Below are positions 45,328 to 52,718 of a stretch of 64,000 bases of DNA, piece by piece. The position numbers and the translations under genes were made by a program. The notes beneath the pieces were generated by a model. The model made no database searches, had not been told where the DNA came from, and saw only the letters and a list, made by a program, of their open reading frames with translations. Position 1 is the first letter of the stretch. The number at the start of each line of letters is the position of its first letter. The stretch comes from Paludibacteraceae bacterium (lineage in GTDB: Bacteria; Bacteroidota; Bacteroidia; Bacteroidales; Paludibacteraceae), in contig CAJOEJ010000005.1 of NCBI GenBank assembly GCA_905233375.1, positions 31,081-95,080 of the forward strand, in the 5' to 3' direction.

Positions 45328-45765
45328 ATGGAGGAACTGATACGACATGAGGGCATCGTGCAGCGTGTGGACGGCAACCGTGCACACGTTTCGATCGTGC
45401 AGACGAGTGCCTGTTCGGCCTGCAAAGCGCGCAGTATGTGCATGTCGTCGGAGAGCCAACAGAAAGAGGTGGATGCGGTCATGCTGGAGCCGATGTCGGT
45501 AGGTGACCGTGTGGAGGTAGAGGTGCGTGAACGTCTTGCATGGCGGGCAGTGCTGTTAGCCTATATCCTGCCGTTTGTGGCGATGATGGCGGTAATGATT
45601 GCTCTGGAGATGCTGACCGACTGGAGCGAAGCCATTGTGGGAACGGTGTCTCTGTGTGCGATCGCGCTGTATTTCATCGTGTTGGGCATGTTCAAACACC
45701 GTTTGCAGACTCAATTCTCCTTTACGGCAAGGAAGACAGGTCAAAATCACGCGATATATACATAG
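45328..45765 (+). CDS. rseC: RseC/SoxR-reducing family membrane protein
   Basis: A 145-residue protein with the RseC layout: a cytoplasmic N-terminal part with four Cys (SACSACKARSMC), then two membrane segments (AVLLAYILPFVAMMAVMIALEML and GTVSLCAIALYFIVLGMF). In Bacteroidota this gene regularly stands at the head of the rnf operon, and the related RseC is linked to reduction of the SoxR iron-sulfur cluster through Rnf. Its exact role here is not known. I start at the ATG just after the promoter. Confidence 0.88.
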   Translation: MEELIRHEGIVQRVDGNRAHVSIVQTSACSACKARSMCMSSESQQKEVDAVMLEPMSVGDRVEVEVRERLAWRAVLLAYILPFVAMMAVMIALEMLTDWSEAIVGTVSLCAIALYFIVLGMFKHRLQTQFSFTARKTGQNHAIYT

Positions 45766-45791
45766 TATATATAGGTGTAGGTGGGATACGG

Positions 45792-45835
45792 CATTGTCTC
45801 GACAACGTCTCGACATTGTCTCGACAACGTCTCGG
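45792..45835. repeat. 22-bp direct repeat ATTGTCTCGACAACGTCTCG(AC)
   Basis: Two adjacent copies of ATTGTCTCGACAACGTCTCG. Each contains TTGTC-x-GACAA-like symmetry (TTGTCTCGACAA), so it could also be a protein-binding site before rnfB. Confidence 0.75.
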
Positions 45836-45837
45836 AA

Positions 45838-45924
45838 AGTACAAAGGGACAATGTACAAAGTACAAAGGGACAATGTACAAAGTACAAAGGGACAAAGTA
45901 CAATGTACAATGTACAAAGGATGG
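45838..45924. repeat. GTACAAAGGGACAAT repeat array between rseC and rnfB
   Basis: At least five units built from GTACAAAGGGACAAT and GTACAAT words. The same words occur in frame in manC, in the giant surface protein gene and more weakly in rnfG. No promoter box could be placed in the gap. Confidence 0.85.
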
Positions 45925-45975
45925 AAGATAAAATAAATAAACAACAATAACAAACAACTAAAAAATCAAACACAC

Positions 45976-46380
45976 ATGAATCTGATTCTTATTTCTATGG
46001 GAGTGTTAGGTGTGACGGGTCTGGTAGCCGCCGTGCTGCTTTACGTAGTCAGCTTAATCTTCAAAGTAGAGGAAGATCCGCGCATTGACCTTGTTCAGGC
46101 GGTGTTGCCTGGGGCGAACTGCGGTGGATGCGGATTTGCGGGATGCCGTAATTTTGCGGAAGCCTGCGTGAAAGCCGGTTCGACGGACGGTCTGTCCTGT
46201 CCTGTAGGCGGAGAACCGACGATGGATGAAGTCAAGAAAGTATTGACGCCTGCGTCAGCTGACGAAGCGGCTCCTGCGGCAGAGAGTGACGGCAAGAAGG
46301 GCTTCGATCCGGTTATTGCCGCCAAGATCAAAGCGTTGCCGACGCCGAGAGCCGTGTTCCCGAATGTATGTCCACGGTGA
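45976..46380 (+). CDS. rnfB: RnfB, short form lacking the ferredoxin domains
   Basis: A 134-residue protein. The N-terminal membrane anchor (LILISMGVLGVTGLVAAVLLYVV) and the first cluster site ANCGGCGFAGCRNFAEAC with a later Cys (GLSCPVGG) are typical RnfB. After an Ala/Glu linker (residues 90-107) the frame ends with ALPTPRAVFPNVCPR, whereas Bacteroidota RnfB normally goes on for another 150 or more residues with several 4Fe-4S ferredoxin motifs. Only 35 bases remain before rnfC, with no room for them in any frame. Either this is a natural short form or a deletion. Confidence 0.85.
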   Translation: MNLILISMGVLGVTGLVAAVLLYVVSLIFKVEEDPRIDLVQAVLPGANCGGCGFAGCRNFAEACVKAGSTDGLSCPVGGEPTMDEVKKVLTPASADEAAPAAESDGKKGFDPVIAAKIKALPTPRAVFPNVCPR

Positions 46381-46415
46381 CAATATGCGAAGTAGAAAGG
46401 TAAACAATTAGCATT

Positions 46416-47756
46416 ATGAAGACATTCAATATTGGCGGAGTTCATCCGCATGACAACAAACAATTCTCCGCCCATCAGCCTATTACGGAGTGCCCGCTTC
46501 CGAAGCAGGCGATTATTCCGCTGGTACAGCATATCGGTGCGCCGGCTCAGGCAGTAGTGGCAGTAGGAGCGAAAGTGAAAGTAGGTGAGTTGCTTGCCAA
46601 AGCAGGCGGTTTCGTGAGTGCGAATATCAGTTCGCCGGTAAGCGGAACGGTGACGAAGATCGGTGAATGGACCGATGCATGGGGCGCTCCCGGTCAGGCT
46701 ATTTTTATCGACGTGGAAGGTGACGAGTGGTTGCCTGAGATCGACCGTACACCGGCTATCGTTCGTCAATGCACGCTGGACAGCAAGGCGATTATTGACA
46801 AGATCTCCGCGGCAGGCATAGTAGGTCTGGGCGGTGCTTGTTTCCCGACGCACGTCAAGTTGATGCCTCCTCCGGGCAAGAAAGCCGAGGTGCTCATCGT
46901 GAACGGCGTAGAGTGCGAACCGTATCTGACCTGCGACCACCAGTTGATGTTAGAGCACGGCGAGGAGATCATCATCGGTATCCAGATTCTGATGAAGGCG
47001 CTCAATGTGAGCCGTGCCATCATCGGTATCGAGAACAACAAGAAAGACGCCATCGAGCATATGCGTCAGTTGGCAGAGAAGCAGTTGGGCATCGAGGTAA
47101 TGCCGTTGCAACTCAAGTATCCGCAAGGCGGTGAGAAACAGCTCATCGACGCATGTATCGGTCGTCAGGTTCCGAGCGGTGCGCTGCCTATCGAGGTCGG
47201 CGCCGTAGTGGATAACGTGGCTACCATCTATGCGGTTTACGAGGCGGTACAGAAGAACAAACCGCTTATCAGCCGTGTGATGACCGTGACGGGCAAGGAT
47301 CTGGCTAAACCGGGTAACTATTCCGTCCGTTTCGGAACTCCGATCGAGGAGGTGATTGCTCTTGCCGGCGGTGTGCCTGTCGGAACGGGTAAGATCATTG
47401 GCGGCGGTCCGATGATGGGTCGCGCGATGGATCATGTGGAGAACATGCCGGCAAACAAGCGTCTGAGCGGTCTGCTGTTCCTGCCGGAGGCGGAGAGTAT
47501 CCGTCCGGAGGAAGAGAACTGTATCCGTTGCGGCAAGTGCGTACAGGCGTGTCCGATGGGACTCGAGCCGTACTTGCTGAGCCGTCTGGGCGAGTTGGAG
47601 ATGTGGGACGAGATGGAGAAACACGATATCATGGACTGTATCGATTGCGGTTGCTGCGTGTTCACCTGTCCTGCCCACCGCCGTCTGTTGGATTCAATGC
47701 GTCCGGGAAAAGCCAAAGTGGGTGCGATCATCCGCGAGCGCAATGCGAAGAAGTAA
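46416..47756 (+). CDS. rnfC: RnfC, NADH-binding iron-sulfur subunit
   Basis: A 446-residue cytoplasmic-face subunit of the Rnf complex. N-terminal barrel-sandwich part (FNIGGVHPHDNK), FMN/NADH region with GLGGACFPTHVKL and NGVECEPYLTCDH, and two 4Fe-4S motifs: CIRCGKCVQACP (about residue 368) and CIDCGCCVFTCP (about 407). It passes electrons between NAD(H) and the membrane subunits. Normal length for the family. Confidence 0.96.
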   Translation: MKTFNIGGVHPHDNKQFSAHQPITECPLPKQAIIPLVQHIGAPAQAVVAVGAKVKVGELLAKAGGFVSANISSPVSGTVTKIGEWTDAWGAPGQAIFIDVEGDEWLPEIDRTPAIVRQCTLDSKAIIDKISAAGIVGLGGACFPTHVKLMPPPGKKAEVLIVNGVECEPYLTCDHQLMLEHGEEIIIGIQILMKALNVSRAIIGIENNKKDAIEHMRQLAEKQLGIEVMPLQLKYPQGGEKQLIDACIGRQVPSGALPIEVGAVVDNVATIYAVYEAVQKNKPLISRVMTVTGKDLAKPGNYSVRFGTPIEEVIALAGGVPVGTGKIIGGGPMMGRAMDHVENMPANKRLSGLLFLPEAESIRPEEENCIRCGKCVQACPMGLEPYLLSRLGELEMWDEMEKHDIMDCIDCGCCVFTCPAHRRLLDSMRPGKAKVGAIIRERNAKK

Positions 47757-47787
47757 TGTTTTAAGTAGAAAGTAAATTTTGAAAGAT

Positions 47788-48774
47788 ATGAAACAATTTA
47801 TTGTAGCTCCGGCTCCTCATGCTCACAGCGGTGACAGTGTTCGCAGGAATATGCTTTTAGTTATTCTGGCGTTGCTTCCTGCTTATGTGGTGTCGGTGAT
47901 CGAATTCGGCTGGGGTGCCCTCATCACGGCGGCTATCAGTGTAGCAGCGTGTGTATGTACGGAGTACGTTATCAGCCGTTACTTGCTCAAAGAGCAAAGA
48001 CAAACGATCGGCGACCTGTCAGCCGTTCTGACGGGTCTGCTGTTGGCATTCAACCTGCCGTCCAATCTGGATTGGTGGATTGTACTGATCGGCGCCGTGG
48101 TAGCAATCGGTGTCGGTAAGATGAGTTTCGGCGGTCTGGGTCAGAACCCGTTCAACCCGGCATTGGTAGGACGTGTGTTCCTGTTGATTTCGTTCCCTGC
48201 CCAGATGACGAGCTGGCCGTTGGCAAAGGGTTTTGAGACGAGTTATCTGGATGCAGAGACGGGTGCGACGCCGCTCTATTTCCTCAAGCACATTGCCAAA
48301 ACCGGAGACTTGAGTGTGATGGATCAACTGCCTGCCCTCAAAGATGCTTTCTTAGGTGCAATGGGCGGTAGTCTCGGTGAGGTTTGTGCCCTCGCCCTGA
48401 TCATCGGCGGTGTGTTCCTTATCTGTTGCCGCGTTATCACGTGGCATATTCCGGTAAGTATCATCGCCACGGTGGCTCTCTTCGCTTGGATCGGTACGCC
48501 GACCGGCATGGAGGCTCATCAGTATGTAGCGTACGAACTGCTCTCCGGTGGTCTGATGCTCGGTGCGTTCTTTATGGCGACCGACTACGTGACCAGCCCG
48601 ATGACCGCGTGGGGTAAGATCATCTTCGGTATCGGTATCGGCTTCATTATGATGGTGATCCGTACGTGGGGTGCTTATCCGGAAGGAATGTCGTTTGCTA
48701 TCCTGATTATGAACGCTTGCGTTCCATTGTTGAACAAGTTCCGCCCGCAACGTTTCGGCGAGAAGAAAAAATAA
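47788..48774 (+). CDS. rnfD: RnfD, membrane subunit with covalent flavin site
   Basis: A 328-residue integral membrane protein with about nine hydrophobic segments. ETGATPLYF near residue 158 contains the Thr to which FMN is attached in Rnf/Nqr enzymes, and GLGQNPFNPALVGRVFLLISFP is conserved. The ATG at 47788 is used; a TTG three codons upstream is possible. The stop lies in a strong ribosome site (AAGGAGGT) for rnfG, unusual for this phylum. Confidence 0.95.
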   Translation: MKQFIVAPAPHAHSGDSVRRNMLLVILALLPAYVVSVIEFGWGALITAAISVAACVCTEYVISRYLLKEQRQTIGDLSAVLTGLLLAFNLPSNLDWWIVLIGAVVAIGVGKMSFGGLGQNPFNPALVGRVFLLISFPAQMTSWPLAKGFETSYLDAETGATPLYFLKHIAKTGDLSVMDQLPALKDAFLGAMGGSLGEVCALALIIGGVFLICCRVITWHIPVSIIATVALFAWIGTPTGMEAHQYVAYELLSGGLMLGAFFMATDYVTSPMTAWGKIIFGIGIGFIMMVIRTWGAYPEGMSFAILIMNACVPLLNKFRPQRFGEKKK

Positions 48775-48786
48775 GGAGGTACTACT

Positions 48787-49488
48787 ATGGCAAAATTAGA
48801 AAGTACATTCAAGAACATGGTTCTTTGCCTTGTTATCATTTCAATGGTAGCAGCGGGTGCGTTGGCAGGTATTTACCTGGTGACGCTGGAGAATATTAAC
48901 GCCCAGAAGCTTGCCAAACAGGAAGCAGCCAAACTGGCCGTTTTGAATGGTCAGGAGGGCTACGCTGTTGAAACCGCTGTTGATGGTTTCGGTGGTCAGT
49001 TCCGCGTGATGGTAGGTTTTGATGCAGAAGGAAACATCCTCGGCTACGAGATCCTCGAGCATCAAGAGACTCCGGGTCTGGGTTCGCACATGACGCATTG
49101 GTTCAAGAACGCGGACAAGCCGAAACAGAATATCATCGGTCGTAAGGCAGGTAAGTTGACGGTAAGCAAAGACGGCGGTGACGTAGATGCTATTACTGCA
49201 GCCACTATCTCAAGTCGTGCGTTCCTGAAAGCAATTAATCAGGCCTATGCTGAGCAGTTCGGAGCGGAAGCGCATACAGGTGCAAGCATACAGAACGAGC
49301 CAAAAGACAATGTACAGAGTGCAGAAGAGGCAGAGCATAAGTGCTGCGGTCATTATCAGGGCGAGCATAAATGTCAGGGTGAGCACAAGTGTGCGGGTCA
49401 TTGCCAGCATGCAGAGGGTGAGCACAAATGTGCCGGTGAACACAAGTGTCAGGGACATTGTCATCATGCCGAAGGCGAAGTCAAGTAA
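48787..49488 (+). CDS. rnfG: RnfG, periplasmic flavoprotein subunit with a Cys/His-rich tail
   Basis: A 233-residue subunit: one N-terminal membrane anchor and an FMN-binding domain with LGSHMTHWFKN and the flavin-attachment region DAITAATISSRAF near residue 135 (the usual TGAT is TAAT here). Residues about 183-233 are an unusual tail of repeated GEHKC and CxGH units with eight Cys and eleven His. The FMN domain faces the periplasm in Gram-negative Rnf, so the tail should too; metal binding or electron transfer is an inference. I know no such tail as a standard part of RnfG. Confidence 0.9.
   Translation: MAKLESTFKNMVLCLVIISMVAAGALAGIYLVTLENINAQKLAKQEAAKLAVLNGQEGYAVETAVDGFGGQFRVMVGFDAEGNILGYEILEHQETPGLGSHMTHWFKNADKPKQNIIGRKAGKLTVSKDGGDVDAITAATISSRAFLKAINQAYAEQFGAEAHTGASIQNEPKDNVQSAEEAEHKCCGHYQGEHKCQGEHKCAGHCQHAEGEHKCAGEHKCQGHCHHAEGEVK
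49333..49485. repeat. Degenerate tandem repeats encoding the Cys/His tail of RnfG
   Basis: Units of the form GGTGAGCACAARTGT with spacer CAGGG or GCGGGTCAT recur about six times in frame, arranged as a larger duplicated block. Confidence 0.8.
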
Positions 49489-49507
49489 CAGTAAAAGGTA
49501 AACGATT

Positions 49508-50095
49508 ATGAGTAAAGCGTTAAATACATTTACAAACGGTATTCTCAAGGAGAATCCTACGTTTGTTCTGGTACTGGGTATGTGTCCTACCTTGGCGACC
49601 ACGACCAGTGCTATCAATGGTATGTCGATGGGTCTGGCTACGATGTTCGTGCTCATTTGCTCGAATGTGGTCATCTCGTTGCTCAAGAATCTGATTCCGG
49701 ACAAAGTGCGTATTCCGGCGTTTATCGTCGTTATCGCAACGTTCGTGACGATGGTTCAGTTGCTTATGCAGGCGTATCTGCCGGCTATCTACGACGTGCT
49801 GGGTCTGTTCATTCCGCTGATTGTGGTGAACTGTATCGTTCTCGGTCGTGCTGAGGCTTTTGCCGCCAAGAACAGTGTTGGTCTGAGTGCGTTGGACGGT
49901 ATCGGTATGGGTCTTGGTTTTACCTTGGCGCTGACCGTATTAGGTGCTATCCGTGAGCTGCTGGGAACAGGCTGCGTGTTCGGTCTGAATATCTTCAGCG
50001 ACCACTATGCAGCGCTGATCTTCGTCCTCGCCCCGGGTGCTTTCATCGCGTTGGCATACCTCATGGCTATCATGAACAAAGTGCAGAAGAAATAA
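49508..50095 (+). CDS. rnfE: RnfE, membrane subunit
   Basis: A 195-residue membrane protein with six hydrophobic segments. FTNGILKENPTFVLVLGMCPTLA at the start and the NCIVLGRAEAFAAKN block are typical of RnfE; the Cys in the first and fourth segments help hold the intramembrane iron site with RnfA. Part of the rnfBCDGEA order. Confidence 0.96.
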   Translation: MSKALNTFTNGILKENPTFVLVLGMCPTLATTTSAINGMSMGLATMFVLICSNVVISLLKNLIPDKVRIPAFIVVIATFVTMVQLLMQAYLPAIYDVLGLFIPLIVVNCIVLGRAEAFAAKNSVGLSALDGIGMGLGFTLALTVLGAIRELLGTGCVFGLNIFSDHYAALIFVLAPGAFIALAYLMAIMNKVQKK

Positions 50096-50149
50096 GTTTA
50101 ATTGACGATTAAACTATAAGTTGTCGTTCATTTAAAAGAATTAAGTATT

Positions 50150-50743
50150 ATGGTTTATTTCCTTATATTTATCTCTGCGATATTCGTAAACAATATCGTA
50201 TTGAGCCAGTTCCTGGGTATATGCCCGTTCTTGGGAGTAAGTAAGAAAATTGATACCGCAATGGGTATGAGTGCCGCCGTTATCTTCGTGCTGACTTTGG
50301 CGACGGTAGTGACTTATCTGCTGCAGATGTTGCTGGTGGCATGGGGCTTGGAGTTCCTTCAGACCATCCTCTTCATCCTCATCATCGCCGCCCTTGTGCA
50401 GATGATAGAGATTATGCTGAAAAAAGTGAGTCCGGCTCTGTATCAGGCATTAGGTGTGTTCCTTCCGCTTATCACGACCAACTGCTGTATTCTTGGCGTG
50501 GCTATTCTGGTAGCCAACGGAACGGAGAAACTGCCGATGGGTGCCGAGCACGGAATGCTGAGCGGTACATTGTTTGCGTTTGCCACGGCGCTGGGCTTCG
50601 GTCTGGCTCTGATTCTGTTCGCAGGTATCCGTGAGCAGTTGGCGATGAACAAAGTTCCCAAGGCAATGCAAGGTACGCCTATCGCCCTGCTGACCGCCGG
50701 TTTGTTAGCCATGGCGTTCATGGGTTTCAGCGGTGTCGTTTGA
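50150..50743 (+). CDS. rnfA: RnfA, membrane subunit
   Basis: A 197-residue membrane protein homologous to RnfE, with NNIVLSQFLGICPFLGVSKK at the start and LITTNCCILGVAILVANG in the middle. Together with RnfE it forms the ion-channel core with the bridging iron-sulfur site. It is the last gene of the operon and is followed by a terminator seven bases after the stop. Confidence 0.96.
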   Translation: MVYFLIFISAIFVNNIVLSQFLGICPFLGVSKKIDTAMGMSAAVIFVLTLATVVTYLLQMLLVAWGLEFLQTILFILIIAALVQMIEIMLKKVSPALYQALGVFLPLITTNCCILGVAILVANGTEKLPMGAEHGMLSGTLFAFATALGFGLALILFAGIREQLAMNKVPKAMQGTPIALLTAGLLAMAFMGFSGVV

Positions 50744-50749
50744 TTCGTC

Positions 50750-50783
50750 AACAGCCCTGTCTCCGGACGGGGCTGTTTCTTGT
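50750..50783 (+). terminator. Terminator of the rnf operon
   Basis: AACAGCCC, a twelve-base loop region with its own CTCCGGA pairing, then GGGCTGTTT and TCTT. Confidence 0.85.
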
Positions 50784-50809
50784 AATTCCTATTTATTTTA
50801 CGCGCGCGT

Positions 50810-51679
50810 ATGAGTAAGAAGAAGCGGAACCGTCGTTCTGCCACGGTCTCGGTGCTGTTCATTGTGGTGGTGGCGTTGATCTGGATTGCGGGCTATTATC
50901 AGCCCCGCCCTCAACGTGCGTCCGATAAGACGGAGACGTCTGTCCCCGTCTCAGGAGAGGTTGCGAAGCAGACCGTGCTGCCCGGAGGCGAGCGATACGC
51001 GCTGGCGCAGGTGACCAACGGGCAGAGAGAGCAACTCATTGAGCATGTGGGATATACGGTCTCTTATAACCCGCAATGGCGCATTCCCAACTGGGTGGCG
51101 TATATGTTGACGGCGGATGAGGTACGGGGCAGCGAAGAGCGGTCCAACCATTTCCGTCCGGATCCTATGGTTCAAGGCGATCCGGTGGTCACCAAGGACT
51201 ACAGCAACAGCGGGTACGACAGGGGACATATGGCTCCGGCGGCGGATATGAAATGGAGTGAGCAAGCCATGCGCGAGTCGTTCTATATGACCAATATCTG
51301 TCCGCAGCATCATAGCAACAATGCCGGTGACTGGAAGGATCTGGAGGAGCTGGTTCGTGACTTGGCGATGCAATATGACAGTATCTACGTCGTGTGCGGA
51401 CCGCTGGTGGATGACCCGTCCCGCACGATTGGCTCCGAACGCAAGATTGTGGTACCCGGGGCGTTCTACAAAGCACTACTTCGCCGTACCTCCCACGGTT
51501 GGACCTCCATCGCTTTCCGAATGCCCAATGCACCGGGAAACAGACCTCTTATGACGTATATGCTGCCCGTCGATTCCATAGAACAGGAGGCGGGAATCGA
51601 TCTTTTCTGCGCACTCCCGGATTCCGTTGCCGACCTGATCGAATCCGATTATTCGATAGCCGACTGGACCGTCCGGTAA
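50810..51679 (+). CDS. Membrane-anchored or secreted DNA/RNA non-specific endonuclease
   Basis: A 289-residue nuclease with one N-terminal hydrophobic segment (VSVLFIVVVALIWIAGYY) after a basic stretch. The beta-beta-alpha metal motif DRGHMAPAAD is at residues 137-146, with the catalytic His in DRGH and the downstream NICPQHHSNNAGDW block holding the metal Asn. It cleaves DNA or RNA outside the cytoplasm, probably for nutrient scavenging. It has no partner genes nearby and no obvious immunity protein. The next gene is convergent. Confidence 0.9.
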   Translation: MSKKKRNRRSATVSVLFIVVVALIWIAGYYQPRPQRASDKTETSVPVSGEVAKQTVLPGGERYALAQVTNGQREQLIEHVGYTVSYNPQWRIPNWVAYMLTADEVRGSEERSNHFRPDPMVQGDPVVTKDYSNSGYDRGHMAPAADMKWSEQAMRESFYMTNICPQHHSNNAGDWKDLEELVRDLAMQYDSIYVVCGPLVDDPSRTIGSERKIVVPGAFYKALLRRTSHGWTSIAFRMPNAPGNRPLMTYMLPVDSIEQEAGIDLFCALPDSVADLIESDYSIADWTVR

Positions 51680-51689
51680 TGGTGCTTTT

Positions 51690-52568
51690 TTATTCCAGAC
51701 TATTGAGATCCACGAGTTTGTTGACGATCGCATAGACCGTCAAACCGGCAGTGGAATGGATGTTGAGCTTGCGGGTAATGTGCTTGCGGTGCGAGACCAC
51801 CGTGTGCATGGAGATACACAGTACTTCCGCAATCTCTTTGTTGCTTAATCCCCGTACGACCTGGATGAGCACATCTTTCTCCCTCTCCGACAGTTCTTCC
51901 ACTTCGGGGAGGATGTTTTTTTGTCTTTCGAATTTGGATTTTCTGCATTTGTCCAAAGCCGGACGAAGTATATCGTCCTCAATGGCACAGTGGTCCGCAA
52001 AATCCTGCTCCGTGTGCCATAGGTCGGACATGACACTGATCAACAGATACGTGATCGGGGATTGGTTCGGGGCGGAAGGGGAAGGATAGTATTTTATTAT
52101 CAGATTCTTGATCTCCGTCAGTTTGGAGGTGATCCGTTCGTCATCATGCTCGTGCTTTTCGAACATACCTGCGTTCTCATGTTCGATATGTGTACGTATC
52201 TCCTCTACGAACTCGTCATAGCACCGCAGGATGAGTCCCGGTATCTTGGTGGACGGATCCGCGGGAATGATGGCTTCGATGAGTGAGCGCCGCAATCTCG
52301 GCAGGCGGAAATCGAGAAAATAGGTGTGTGCATTGTGCAGGTATCGTTGCAAGGTCGGCACGTCGATGTCCGCAGGGAGAGCACGCTGCTTGAAGACCTT
52401 GTAGTTGACAATAGCAAGGAAGGTCGGCGTGTGAACTCCGTGCGATGCGCAAACCTGCTCGATGGTCTGTTCGCCCACTCCCATCTCCAAGCCGAAACGG
52501 CTGATGATCTGTATCGCATCTTCTTCGTGCGACATCAATTCACATATCTTGTCTGAGGCTTTATACAT
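51690..52568 (-). CDS. LuxR-type transcription regulator with hemerythrin-like domain
   Basis: A 292-residue protein. Residues 1-65 resemble the N-terminal domain of RIC/ScdA-like iron-cluster repair proteins (KICELMSHEEDAIQIISRFGLEMGVGEQTIEQVCASHGV with a Cys). Residues about 75-215 form a four-helix region with hemerythrin-type metal residues (HNAHTYFLDFRL, EIRTHIEHENAGMFE, DHCAIEDDILRP). Residues about 227-285 are a LuxR helix-turn-helix (LSEREKDVLIQVVRGLSNKEIAEVL). A di-iron sensor for oxygen, NO or iron is inferred. It is divergent from an iron/haem-type operon, with back-to-back promoters. Confidence 0.82.
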   Translation of the reverse strand: MYKASDKICELMSHEEDAIQIISRFGLEMGVGEQTIEQVCASHGVHTPTFLAIVNYKVFKQRALPADIDVPTLQRYLHNAHTYFLDFRLPRLRRSLIEAIIPADPSTKIPGLILRCYDEFVEEIRTHIEHENAGMFEKHEHDDERITSKLTEIKNLIIKYYPSPSAPNQSPITYLLISVMSDLWHTEQDFADHCAIEDDILRPALDKCRKSKFERQKNILPEVEELSEREKDVLIQVVRGLSNKEIAEVLCISMHTVVSHRKHITRKLNIHSTAGLTVYAIVNKLVDLNSLE

Positions 52569-52593
52569 ACATCCTTATTTCCTAAATCGAGTG

Positions 52594-52624
52594 CAAAATT
52601 ACACAAAAAATCCCATATGAGCAA
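52594..52624 (-). promoter_or_regulatory. Promoter of the hemerythrin-LuxR gene
   Basis: On the minus strand: TTGCTCATATG, spacer, TAATTTTG with 20 bp between the boxes. Only 31 bases separate it from the divergent promoter. Confidence 0.82.
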
Positions 52625-52655
52625 TAGTGCGAAGCAAAATCACTACATTTTGGGA

Positions 52656-52686
52656 TTGATAAAATGGCAAAAATAGAGTAATTTTG
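52656..52686 (+). promoter_or_regulatory. Promoter of the porin-imelysin operon
   Basis: TTGATAAAATGG, 20-bp spacer in total, TAATTTTG. Lies close enough to the divergent promoter for shared control. Confidence 0.8.
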
Positions 52687-52718
52687 TATTGTGTTTTGAA
52701 AGCGAGAAAGGGAAAAGT

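Noticed and set aside
45145..45459. Upstream extension of the ftsK frame by about 100 codons
   Set aside because: It runs through the ftsK promoter and the divergent rseC promoter and start, and is not FtsK-like.
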